A DNA stretch of 64,000 bases from Pseudomonadota bacterium. Lineage in GTDB: Bacteria; Pseudomonadota; Gammaproteobacteria; Steroidobacterales; Steroidobacteraceae. The DNA lies in NCBI GenBank assembly GCA_023423935.1, contig JAFAEQ010000039.1, positions 62,001-126,000 on the forward strand. Reading direction: 5' to 3'. The notes beneath the pieces were generated by a model. The model was not told the DNA's origin and searched no databases. It saw only the letters and a list, made by a program, of their open reading frames with translations. Position numbers and translations under genes: made by a program. Shown one piece after another: positions 17,915-25,850 of this stretch; the first letter of the stretch is position 1; each line of letters starts with the position of its first letter.

Positions 17915-18763
17915 TCACGTATTCGTCTGATCCGGCGGCACATCGGCCGGAAGCTCTGTGCTGCCGTGAACGTCGAAGGGGACTTCGAGATCGGGGCCTG
18001 TGTTGTACGAGGTCATCGAGAGCGAGCCGAGTGTGTAGCCGTGGATCAGCGGCTGAGCGCGACCTGTGACTGCGGCGATGCCCGCGGTGTAGAGCAATGG
18101 CAGGAAATGATCGGGCGTGGGAACGGCCTTTGCGAAGTCGGGATGCTCGGCGACCTTGGCGATGCCTGCGGGATCCTCGCTCATCTGTCGCATCACGGCT
18201 TCGTCGAATCGCCGCGCCCAGTCTTCACCTTCGTTCGGTCGGTTCCATTGCACGAGCCGCAAGTTGTGCACGACGTTGCCGCTGGAGAGGACGAGAATGT
18301 CCTGGTCGGCGAGCGCGGCCAAACGTGTGCCGAGCGTGAAGTGATACTCGAGCGGTTGCAGCGCGTTGATTGCAAGCTGCACGACAGGCACGTCCGCCGC
18401 GGGAAACAGATGGGCGAGCACGCTCCACGTGCCGTGATCGAGGCCCCATTCATCGTGATCGAGGCCGGCCCAGTCTGGCTTCACGGCTTCGACGATCGCG
18501 TCGGCCACTTCAGGCGAGCCCATCGCCGGATACTCGAAGTCGAACAGCGCCTGCGGAAATCCATAGAAATCATGGATCGTTCGCGGCCTGGGCATCGCAG
18601 TCACGGCGGTCGCGCCGATATACCAATGTGCGGAAATGGCTGCGATCGCGCGCGGTCGCGGCAGCTTCTGTCCCAGCACACGCCACGCGCGCGTGAAGCC
18701 GTTCAGTTCGAGCGTGTTCATGGGGCTGCCGTGGCCGATGAACAGAGCGGGCATGCGGGACAT
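17915..18763 (-). CDS. ygiD: LigB-type extradiol ring-cleavage dioxygenase, YgiD-like (4,5-DOPA dioxygenase family)
   Basis: 282 residues from the ATG at 18763, with GGAG nine bases upstream. The class III extradiol dioxygenase signature is present: FIGHGSPMNTLELNGFTRAW, AISAHWYIGATAVTAM, YPAMGSPEVADAIVE, DEWGLDHGTWSVLAHLFPAA and SSGNVVHNLRLVQW. The His residues in GHGSP, SAHW and DHGTW are the expected metal ligands or catalytic groups. E. coli YgiD opens the DOPA ring. Single gene; the 3' end abuts a repeat patch. Confidence 0.92.
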   Translation of the reverse strand: MSRMPALFIGHGSPMNTLELNGFTRAWRVLGQKLPRPRAIAAISAHWYIGATAVTAMPRPRTIHDFYGFPQALFDFEYPAMGSPEVADAIVEAVKPDWAGLDHDEWGLDHGTWSVLAHLFPAADVPVVQLAINALQPLEYHFTLGTRLAALADQDILVLSSGNVVHNLRLVQWNRPNEGEDWARRFDEAVMRQMSEDPAGIAKVAEHPDFAKAVPTPDHFLPLLYTAGIAAVTGRAQPLIHGYTLGSLSMTSYNTGPDLEVPFDVHGSTELPADVPPDQTNT

Positions 18764-19039
18764 GGAGTTCTCCAGGTTCACCAACAAGGTCGGGTCGCTA
18801 CATGCAGATTGACGCGTCGTTGCCGATCGGCGAGGCCCGAGTGCTTGATTCGCAGCAGTGCGCGCGCCAATCATCGAGCAACTCGCGTGCACAGGTTAAG
18901 GGGGCTGCTACTTATTCAGGATGGGCACTGCCGGGAATGTCATCCTACAATCCAGGTCAGAGGGTCGAGGGACCTCTGACCGCCAGGCGCAGTGCGGTTT
19001 CCTTGTCATCATCGGATCGTCGGAAGGGTAGCTCGCTCC

Positions 19040-20872
19040 ATGTCCACTCGGCTCAGGCCTGCCGTCAACGACCAACGCGATCACGTGCTCGGTTCAGCGC
19101 GTGCGGAGGCCACGCTGGTCGAGTATGGAAGCTACGCGTGTCCCTACTGCCGGGTCGCGAATGCCGAGATTGCCGAAGTTCGCGAGAAGCTCGGCGATCG
19201 CATGAGGTACGTGTTCCGTCATTTGCCGCTGCGGGGCAGTGATCTCGCCCGTCGTGCGGCGGAGTTGGTGGAGTGCGCGGCGACGCCGAAGGAGTTCTGG
19301 CATGCGCATGTGACATTGATGTCCCGCTCGGAGCAGCTCACGGAGCGAGATCTCGAGGCGGTGGCCGACGATCTGGGGCTCGCCGAACTTCCGCCCGAAG
19401 AGTTACGCGTACGTCAGGCGCGCGCAAAGGCTCGTGTCAATGCGGATGAGGCGAGTGCGCACGGCGCCGACGTCTTCATCACGCCGACTTTTTTCATCAA
19501 CGGCCGGTTGTATCGGGGTGCGTGGGACGAGGTGTCGCTGTCTGACGCGATTCTTGGCTCGCTCGGCTATCGCGTACGCCTGGCTGCGCTCGACTTCGCG
19601 CGCTGGGCGCCTTCCGCCGGTGTGCTGCTGTTACTCGCGACGATTCTCGCGATCGTGCTCGCCAACTCCGGTTTTGCCGCGGCGTTCGAACACTTTCTGG
19701 AGATGAATGCAGGATTCACGTTCGGTGACTGGCAGTTCCTACTGTCGTTGCGGAAATGGGCGAACGACGGGTTGCTGACGATTTTCTTCCTCGTCGTGGG
19801 GCTCGAGATCAAACGCGAGTTCACCGTCGGGCATCTCTCGGAACGCAGTTCGGCCGCGTTGCCTGTCGCCGCGGCGATCGGTGGATTGGCCGTTCCTGCG
19901 CTCATGTATCTGGCGCTGTTGCCGAGCGGCCCGTGGATGCAGGGCTGGGGTGTTCCCATGTCGACCGATACGGCATTCGCCATTGCGATCATGGCGATGC
20001 TCGGCAGCCGCGTGCCGATCGAGCTGCGCATCTTTCTGACCGCCGCGGCCATCGTCGATGACATCGGCGCGGTGGTCGTCGTGGCGGCGTTCTATTCGGG
20101 CGATCTGCACCTCGGATACCTGCTCGCTTCGGGTGCGACAGTGCTCGTACTGGCGTTGATGAATCGCGCGCGCATCTACTGGGTCTCGATCTATCTGCTG
20201 GTGGGCGTCGTGCTGTGGTTCTTTGTTCACCAGAGTGGGTTGCACTCCACGCTCGCCGGCATCCTGCTCGCGCTGTTCATACCAACGCGACCGCCGCCGA
20301 ATCTGCGCAGCCTCATGGCGCAGGCCGATACGATCTTCGCTGCGGAAGCGAGCCACAACGACGAAGTCCTGCGACACGGACCGTCGACACCGGCGCTGCG
20401 CGCGCTGGACAACATCCACGACCGCATCGAATCGCCTGCGGACCGCCTGCTGCGTCGCGTAGGTCCGCGCTCCAGCTATCTGGTGCTCCCGCTCTTCGCG
20501 CTCGCAAACGCAGGCGTCGCTCTGTCGCTCGATGTGATCGAAGGCCATCAACAGCTGATCTTTGCGATCGCCATCGCACTGGTGTTGGGAAAGCCACTCG
20601 GCATTCTTGGCGCCTGTGCGTTGGCCGTGCGATTCGGAGTCGCGACGAAGCCCGACGCGTACTCATGGCGACATCTCGCCGGTGCCGGCGCGCTGGCAGG
20701 CATCGGTTTCACCATGTCGCTCTTCATCGCAGGCGAAGCGTTCTCGATCCCGAGCGATTTCGACGCCGCAAAGATCGCCGTGTTCGGAGCCTCGGTGATC
20801 TCGGCCGCGATCGGCATCGGCATTCTGTGGAAAGGGCAGACGCATTCCGATAACGCCGCCGTTGCTGCGTGA
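19040..20872 (+). CDS. nhaA: Na+/H+ antiporter NhaA fused to an N-terminal DsbA-like thioredoxin domain
   Basis: 610 residues from the ATG at 19040. Residues about 12-185 form a DsbA-like domain with the redox motif CPYC at 34-37 (EYGSYACPYC) and the cis-Pro loop VFITPTFFINGRLYRG. Residues about 195-600 are a full NhaA: LRKWANDGLLTIFFLVVGLE, PMSTDTAFAIAIMAMLGSR and AAIVDDIGAVVVVAA, where the paired Asp are the Na+/H+ binding residues. No signal peptide precedes the thioredoxin domain, so it would be cytoplasmic. Such NhaA-thioredoxin fusions occur in several phyla, but their purpose is not established. Confidence 0.92.
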   Translation: MSTRLRPAVNDQRDHVLGSARAEATLVEYGSYACPYCRVANAEIAEVREKLGDRMRYVFRHLPLRGSDLARRAAELVECAATPKEFWHAHVTLMSRSEQLTERDLEAVADDLGLAELPPEELRVRQARAKARVNADEASAHGADVFITPTFFINGRLYRGAWDEVSLSDAILGSLGYRVRLAALDFARWAPSAGVLLLLATILAIVLANSGFAAAFEHFLEMNAGFTFGDWQFLLSLRKWANDGLLTIFFLVVGLEIKREFTVGHLSERSSAALPVAAAIGGLAVPALMYLALLPSGPWMQGWGVPMSTDTAFAIAIMAMLGSRVPIELRIFLTAAAIVDDIGAVVVVAAFYSGDLHLGYLLASGATVLVLALMNRARIYWVSIYLLVGVVLWFFVHQSGLHSTLAGILLALFIPTRPPPNLRSLMAQADTIFAAEASHNDEVLRHGPSTPALRALDNIHDRIESPADRLLRRVGPRSSYLVLPLFALANAGVALSLDVIEGHQQLIFAIAIALVLGKPLGILGACALAVRFGVATKPDAYSWRHLAGAGALAGIGFTMSLFIAGEAFSIPSDFDAAKIAVFGASVISAAIGIGILWKGQTHSDNAAVAA

Positions 20873-21048
20873 CGCGATCGAATCACCGCTGCGGGATGTA
20901 TGCGTAGATCCCGCAGCTGAGAGACTGCAGCGCAACGAATGCGCCACGCAGCGGTTGACTCCGCTGCCGCCGACCGCGACAGTCGCAGTTACTGAACCGA
21001 ACCGAATTCTCATCGCGCACGGCGCGAGCAGTCAGAAGGGTCCTCACC

Positions 21049-21942
21049 ATGATCGAGCTCGTCATTGAACAGAGACGCCGCAGTCTCGGTGGATTCGAAG
21101 TGGGGCGCGTGCTGCCGTTCGCGACACACAAGATGGTCGGCCCGTTCATCTTCTTCGATCACATGGGGCCGGTCTCATTCCAGCCGGGCATTCCTGCGAA
21201 TGTCGATGTGCGGCCGCATCCGCATATCGGACTGTCCACCATCACCTATCTGTTCGACGGCGAAATCATGCACCGCGACAGCGTCGGATCGCAGCAGCCG
21301 ATCCGTCCCGGCGAAGTGAACTGGATGAGCGCGGGTCGCGGTATCACACACTCTGAGCGCTTCGAGCGCGCGCGTCGCGAAGGCGGATCGCTGAATGGCA
21401 TTCAGGCATGGGTTGCGCTGCCGCGCGAACGCGAGGAGATGGATCCGACCTTCGCGCACCATGCAATGAACGAGTTGCCGGGCTTCGATGAGGAAGGCGT
21501 ACATGCGCGTCTCATCGCCGGCGAAGCGCACGGACTCAAAGCGCCCGTGCACACGGAATCGCCACTCTTATATATGCATATAGAACTCGAGGCCGGTGCT
21601 CGCACCAGCCTTCCAGCGGACTATTCCGAACGCGCGCTGTATGTCGCTGCAGGTTCGATCGAGCTGGACAATCAGCGCTTCGAGACCGGCCAGATGGTGG
21701 TGCTGAAGTCTGGAAGCACAGTGAGCTTCACCGCCGTAGAGCCTGCGATCGTGATGGCGCTCGGCGGCGAACCCGTCGGCCCGCGCTTCATCGAATGGAA
21801 CTTCGTCTCCTCATCGCGCGAGCGCATCGAGCAAGCCAAGTCGGACTGGCGCGCCGGCCGCATGAAGCTGCCGGATGCAGACAACAAAGAATGGATCCCA
21901 CTGCCCCCCGATCCGCCGCCGCCGCCGGAGCCGATGTCGTAA
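21049..21942 (+). CDS. Pirin-family cupin protein
   Basis: 297 residues. The N-terminal cupin carries FDHMGPVSFQPG and RPHPHIGLSTITYLFDGEI with the metal-binding His pair, then HRDSVGSQQPIRPGEVNWM and AGRGITHSER with the remaining ligands. The C-terminal pirin_C domain (SPLLYMHIELEAGARTSLP, LYVAAGSIELDNQRF) follows. Pirins bind iron and some show quercetinase activity. A Pro-rich tail ends the protein. Stand-alone gene; a CTAG-ended element begins 28 bp after its stop. Confidence 0.93.
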   Translation: MIELVIEQRRRSLGGFEVGRVLPFATHKMVGPFIFFDHMGPVSFQPGIPANVDVRPHPHIGLSTITYLFDGEIMHRDSVGSQQPIRPGEVNWMSAGRGITHSERFERARREGGSLNGIQAWVALPREREEMDPTFAHHAMNELPGFDEEGVHARLIAGEAHGLKAPVHTESPLLYMHIELEAGARTSLPADYSERALYVAAGSIELDNQRFETGQMVVLKSGSTVSFTAVEPAIVMALGGEPVGPRFIEWNFVSSSRERIEQAKSDWRAGRMKLPDADNKEWIPLPPDPPPPPEPMS

Positions 21943-21969
21943 GCGCGTACGTCCGCCTCGCTGCTGTGA

Positions 21970-22225
21970 CTGGTGACCTGTAACAGCCGATTCAGTGTTG
22001 ATGCCGCCCCGGCGAAGGCCCTGAGGGGTCACCCCGGCGACGGCCGTTAAGGAGTCACCCCAGCGAAGGCCGTTAAGGGGTCACCCCGGCGAAGGCCCCT
22101 GAGGGGTCACCCCGGCGAAGGCCGGGGTCCAGCCCGTGACCAACGCGAATCCCGCAGAAGATCTCAACCTTCGCCGGGACGACGACCAAAGCAGCACTCA
22201 CGAATCGGTCGTTACGCTCCACTAG
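21970..22225. mobile_element. MITE-like CTAG-ended element, copy A (inverted ends, internal GGGGTGAC array)
   Basis: The left end TGACCTGTAACAGCCGATTC is the approximate inverse of the right end (read from the other strand: CTAGTGGAGCGTAACGACC). Inside lie about five units built on CACCCCGGCGAAGGCC, then a unique segment (CAACGCGAATCCCGCAGAAG) shared with copies B and C. The right end terminates in CTAG at 22222-22225; the left is the variant CTGG. No transposase is encoded, so it would be non-autonomous. Confidence 0.65.
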
Positions 22226-22340
22226 AGTGCCTGCAGGGCCTGCGCTATCGGGCTGTGCGGCTCGATCACGATCCAGCTCAGCACGCCGAGATTGACCAGC
22301 ACGCAGAACACGAAGGACTCCTTGCGGCCGCCTCCCGAAT
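22222..22340 (-). pseudogene. C-terminal remnant of an unidentified membrane protein
   Basis: Read on the minus strand, the last 37 codons before a TAG at 22222 give ESFVFCVLVNLGVLSWIVIE and then PHSPIAQALQAL, which looks like a genuine hydrophobic protein tail. Upstream the frame runs straight into the 163-bp tandem repeat, so the rest of the gene appears lost. The stop codon TAG lies inside the CTAG terminus of copy A. No family recognised; it might also be chance. Confidence 0.3.
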
Positions 22341-22995
22341 GATGTTGGTCATTGGCAGGAAGAGGAGCATAGGAGGCCGCAAAGACCGCACAAAAGAAGA
22401 TGGAGTCGTGAAGTACCTGCGCCGCGAGTGGTGATGAGAGTGGTGTGCATGCAGCGAGCACCCTTGGATTCCTTTTTGCGGTCCTTGCGGCTGTCTCAAA
22501 AGTGATCTTGGTCATTGGCAGGAAGAGAAGCGTAGGAGGCCGCAAAGACCGCATAAAAGAAGATGAAGTCGTGAAGTACCTGCGCCGCGAGTGGTGATGA
22601 GACAGGTGTGCATGCAGCGAGCACCCTTGGATTCTTTCTTGCGGTCCTTGCGGCCGTTTCAAAAGTGATCTTGGTCCTTGGCAGGAAGAGAAGCGTAGGA
22701 GGCCGCAAAGACCGCATAAAAGAAGATGAAGTCGTGAAGTACCTGCGCCGCGAGTGGTGATGAGACAGGTGTGCATGCAGTGAGCACCCTTAGATTCTTT
22801 TTTGCGGTCCTTGCGGCCGTTTCAAAAGTGATCTTGGTCATTGGCAGGAAGAGGAACATAGGAAGCCGCAAAGACCGCATAGAAGAAGATGACGTTGTGA
22901 GAAGCAGTATGTCTGCGTCACCGCGGTTGCGATGAGGTGCGGAGGCAGGTGTGCATGCATTCCCTTAGATTCCTTTTTGCGGTCCTTGCGGCCTT
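22340..22995. repeat. 163-bp tandem repeat with long internal hairpin (about 3.5 copies)
   Basis: GTGTGCATGCAGCGAGCACC begins at 22443 and 22606 with 163 bp spacing, and a variant at 22769; partial copies flank these. Each unit contains TGCGGTCCTTGCGGCC (for example 22640-22655) and, about 45 bp later, GGCCGCAAAGACCGCA (22701-22716), which are complementary with one mismatch. Because 163 is not a multiple of three, the similar 73-residue readings appear in successive frames, so the repeat is very unlikely to be protein coding. It resembles a BIME/REP-type palindromic unit. Confidence 0.8.
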
Positions 22996-23477
22996 CTTAC
23001 ATGTGATCGCGGCCAGCCGCACAACAGCGAGAACAAGTGAAGTGTGTCTTCCTTGGTCCTCCATCGCCGATTCATGGCCGCGCTCTTGTCGAATGCATAC
23101 GCGAAGATCGTGATTGCACTCATGATCAGATAGACGAGCGGCACGACCCAAGGGAGGCGACCGGCGATCGCAAGTCCGATCATCAGTGCAAAGAAGAGCA
23201 GGGATCCAATCACCGCAGTCCACGCCGATGCGGGCTTCGATGGTGATGTGGGCGCCGGAGGCTTGGTCAGGCCGATCGGTCTTATGCTCATCGCACGCGT
23301 CCGACCGCGCTCATCTTTCGTGGACTCGTACGTGAGGCGATCGCCAACTGCCGGTCGGCGCGTTCGAACGGCGAATGCGCTGATGTGGCAGAACGCACGT
23401 TGACCGCCATCCGCCGGCTCGATGAATCCGAACCCGCGATCGTCGTTCCATTCGACCAAGGTGCCTTTGAGGCGCAT
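22965..23477 (-). CDS. Cold-shock domain/DUF1294 membrane protein, C-terminus replaced by repeat
   Basis: 170 residues. Residues 1-68 are a cold-shock (OB-fold) domain with DDRGFGFIEPADGG and AFCHISAF. Residues about 85-150 are DUF1294 with two hydrophobic segments (AVIGSLLFFALMIGLAIAG, VPLVYLIMSAITIFAYAFDK) and the family motif near LHLFSLLCGWP. Family members usually continue with GALLAQ-like and RHKT-like residues; here the protein turns into SHVRRPQGPQKGI, encoded by the hairpin arm of the adjacent 163-bp repeat. So the natural end is probably lost. The start is 2 bp after the hipA stop, so it may be expressed from the hipA transcript. Confidence 0.8.
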   Translation of the reverse strand: MRLKGTLVEWNDDRGFGFIEPADGGQRAFCHISAFAVRTRRPAVGDRLTYESTKDERGRTRAMSIRPIGLTKPPAPTSPSKPASAWTAVIGSLLFFALMIGLAIAGRLPWVVPLVYLIMSAITIFAYAFDKSAAMNRRWRTKEDTLHLFSLLCGWPRSHVRRPQGPQKGI

Positions 23478-23479
23478 GT

Positions 23480-24775
23480 TCAGCTTCCGTGTGACTCGAT
23501 CAATGCCAGTCGCCCTTTGAACCCTTCGAGAATGGCGCGTCTGATGTGAGTCGGGATGCCGGATTCTCCGTCGCGCAGTATCTCATTCGCCTTCGGTGCT
23601 GCCTTCATGATCTCACCGAATACCGTCTCTACGTCACTGACTGGCATTCCTGCACGTTGCGCTGACTGCACGAAATGACGCGGCTGAATCGTGTCGAGCA
23701 CATAGTGATGCTGCTCGCCGACCGACATCGCAAGCTTCATACGATTGCGCTTGATATGTTGGGTAGCAAAGGCAGGCTGCAGCGACATCACGTCATAAAG
23801 AGGTGTGAGCCGGAACCCACCGCCGGGATATAAGAAGATGCTGAAGTTCTTGGCGTGACCATCGGTGGCACCCAGCAACCAGTAAACGATTTGGGCCTTC
23901 ATGAACATGCATCGATCCGCCTGCGGATCATCGCTAGCCTTCAGGAACTGCAACGCTTCGTGGATGCCCGGGCCACCATCGGACTGATACTTGCGAGAGG
24001 GCGGAACGCCCAATGCCTGGCACAAGTCTTCCTGTGGCAAGCGTAACAGTCGTTTGTCCCGAGTCCAGCGTCGATCGAACCGCTCGACGACCAATGTGCG
24101 AATCGAGCCGAAGGTCTTCATGCTCGTATTCGCCGTCGGAACTCCGAGCGCAGCGGTCAGTCGCATACACAGGTGTTCATTCTCGACGCTCTTCGAAAGG
24201 TCGATGCCGTTGCCCAAGATGCCAATCGCCGGCTTGAAAATGTGGGTCGCGGCTGAAAGCGCGTATGGAGCGCGCCAGGCAAGTTGGTTCAGGTGGAGTG
24301 TCGTTTTGTCCTGGGCTCCAGAAAGCGTCGCGCATACCGGAGTGTCTTCGCGAACGACACCCATACCAGACTCAGAAAGTCCCTCGAGCATGGACTCCAC
24401 TTCGTCGCTGGTGAGATCACCTGCCACAGCTTCGGAGAACTTTGTTGGATCCTCATCGGCGGGAAGTATTTGCGCGGCTCCCGTGCAGTCGCGCCCAATA
24501 ACCTTCAGCAGCGAGAAGGGCTGCTCAGACTCAGTTCGAAACAGCATGTGGAGCTGCTTCCGCTTCTCGGTCCGCTCGGGCAGCAGGTTGTCGAAGTACG
24601 ATCCGACTGCAGGCCCGTGAATTTCGAGCTCTGCAGATATAGGTAGCGAATGCGAAAGCGGGCCGTGCCCCGTCGCGATCCACCCGGCGTCGTAGCGGAA
24701 GGACTGCACGTTCTCGCGAGACAAGATCCACTCGCCGACTAGCGCGCCGTCTATCCAGATATTGAGGCAGGGCAT
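23480..24775 (-). CDS. HipA-type serine/threonine kinase toxin
   Basis: 431 residues, full length for the HipA family. Residues 1-110 form the HipA N1 domain (WIDGALVGEWILSRENVQSF, YFDNLLPE). The kinase part shows LSGAQDKTTLHL (Gly-rich loop, 151-162), ATHIFKP (ATP-binding Lys181), VERFDR (230-235), GATDGHAKNFSIF (catalytic loop, Asp305 and Asn310) and LYDVMS (326-331, Mg-binding Asp). HipA kinases arrest growth by phosphorylating targets such as glutamyl-tRNA synthetase. No ordinary hipB lies upstream on the same strand; instead an XRE protein diverges 84 bp away, and a cold-shock/DUF1294 gene follows. Confidence 0.9.
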   Translation of the reverse strand: MPCLNIWIDGALVGEWILSRENVQSFRYDAGWIATGHGPLSHSLPISAELEIHGPAVGSYFDNLLPERTEKRKQLHMLFRTESEQPFSLLKVIGRDCTGAAQILPADEDPTKFSEAVAGDLTSDEVESMLEGLSESGMGVVREDTPVCATLSGAQDKTTLHLNQLAWRAPYALSAATHIFKPAIGILGNGIDLSKSVENEHLCMRLTAALGVPTANTSMKTFGSIRTLVVERFDRRWTRDKRLLRLPQEDLCQALGVPPSRKYQSDGGPGIHEALQFLKASDDPQADRCMFMKAQIVYWLLGATDGHAKNFSIFLYPGGGFRLTPLYDVMSLQPAFATQHIKRNRMKLAMSVGEQHHYVLDTIQPRHFVQSAQRAGMPVSDVETVFGEIMKAAPKANEILRDGESGIPTHIRRAILEGFKGRLALIESHGS

Positions 24776-24859
24776 GGTTCTTTCTCATCCATGATAGCGG
24801 CGATCCTATAGTGGACCAGCGTGTGGTTACCTGCATTTTTCCAAGCAGAGGGAGTATCG
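24776..24859. promoter_or_regulatory. Divergent intergenic region between hipA-like and GIY-YIG/XRE genes
   Basis: These 84 bases separate two divergent starts and are the only place for both promoters and any XRE operator. The ribosome site AGAGGGAG lies before the plus-strand ATG. I did not find a convincing long palindrome by eye. Confidence 0.5.
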
Positions 24860-25366
24860 ATGATGAAAATAGAAAGGGAAGTCGGCGTCGGGAAGCACTG
24901 TGTCTACATCTACTATTTTCCCAGTTCGGCGAGCGGTGCTCGGTGGCCATGTAAAGTCGGTCGTGCGAAGCATCATCCTGAAAGCAGAATCAAACAACAG
25001 CAAGCTTCCATGCAGGAAGAGCCGGTGATTGGATTGCTGTTGCACACCGATGATCCGATCCTGCTCGAATCGCTAATACATGCGAGATACCGTTCCCAGC
25101 AACTGGCGACCTATGGAAGGGAGTGGTTCATGCTCAACCCGGCCACGGTCGCAGCAGAAGCGGCTGACGGACAATTCCCGGATCTAGCATTCCATGAGCA
25201 GCTTCGCGTGTTACGTCGGCGGCGGAATTTGACCCAAACACAGTTAGCCCGACTGGCCGGCCTACGTCAGGCAACGATATCGGAGATCGAGAGTGGTGAG
25301 GATGCCATGCTCAGTACGCTCAACAAGGTCCTGGCAGTACTTCAGGGCAAGCTCGCGATCCTTTGA
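24860..25366 (+). CDS. GIY-YIG-like (T5orf172/MUG113 type) domain fused to XRE/HipB-like HTH
   Basis: 168 residues from the ATG at 24860, preceded by AGAGGGAG; an upstream in-frame start at 24821 is less likely. Residues 12-95 look like a GIY-YIG fold of the T5orf172/MUG113 type: CVYIYYF, CKVGRAKHHPESRI, then DPILLESLIHARYRSQQ and GREWFMLNP. Residues about 113-165 are an XRE helix-turn-helix (LRVLRRRRNLTQTQLARLAG, QATISEIESG, LSTLNKVLAVL), very close to HipB in style. Position opposite hipA makes it the probable antitoxin and repressor. The extra nuclease-like domain is unusual; whether its active residues are intact is uncertain, since the GIY tripeptide reads VYI and YIG reads KVG. Confidence 0.82.
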   Translation: MMKIEREVGVGKHCVYIYYFPSSASGARWPCKVGRAKHHPESRIKQQQASMQEEPVIGLLLHTDDPILLESLIHARYRSQQLATYGREWFMLNPATVAAEAADGQFPDLAFHEQLRVLRRRRNLTQTQLARLAGLRQATISEIESGEDAMLSTLNKVLAVLQGKLAIL

Positions 25367-25405
25367 AAGCTCCCTGATCGTTCCTCGGCGGCCGGGATGG
25401 GACGC

Positions 25406-25678
25406 TCATCGCCCCCGATACCGCGCCACCATCTCATCGCTCACATCACTCGCGAAACACAGCGGCGCATCACCACCTGGCTTCGAGTACGCGCTGCGTG
25501 CGCCGCAGCGCCGGCCGGCGCGGTCGACGCTGTAAGGGCAGGGGCAACCGCCCCCGTGCTCGGCGATGCTTTTCTTGATCAGCAGCTCACGGATCTGTGC
25601 GGCGGATAGCTCGGCCGCGGATGCGGGCGTCGCCACCATCGAAAGCATCAAGCCGAACAGAATAGCCGCGGGGCGCAT
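25406..25678 (-). CDS. Small exported Cys-rich protein (CPCPYSVDRAGRRCG type)
   Basis: 90 residues from the ATG at 25678 (MRPAAILFGLMLSMVATPAS, signal peptide). The mature part has four Cys in a pattern GGGCPCPYSVDRAGRRCGAR and DAPLCFASDVSD. I have seen this motif in small secreted proteobacterial proteins without assigned function; I recall no structure. It lies convergent with the GIY-YIG/XRE gene. The pattern suggests two disulfides or a metal site. Confidence 0.7.
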   Translation of the reverse strand: MRPAAILFGLMLSMVATPASAAELSAAQIRELLIKKSIAEHGGGCPCPYSVDRAGRRCGARSAYSKPGGDAPLCFASDVSDEMVARYRGR

Positions 25679-25850
25679 GCATGAAGGATGCGTGCGTAAG
25701 TCGTGAGCATTCGTGATTCGGTTCCCATTCTGAGTCTGCATATGCAAGAGATCCCTGTTGGAGTCTCGTGTTGTGAAGTCGATCAGCCTGATGTGCTCGC
25801 CTGTTTAGCTATAACCGAACGTCTCTCGGTCCATAGGCACGGATAGTCGC

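Noticed and set aside
22222..22776. Minus-strand readings over the 163-bp repeats as a protein family
   Set aside because: The same text recurs in successive frames because the unit length is not a multiple of three, so it is repeat DNA; only the last 37 codons look protein-like.
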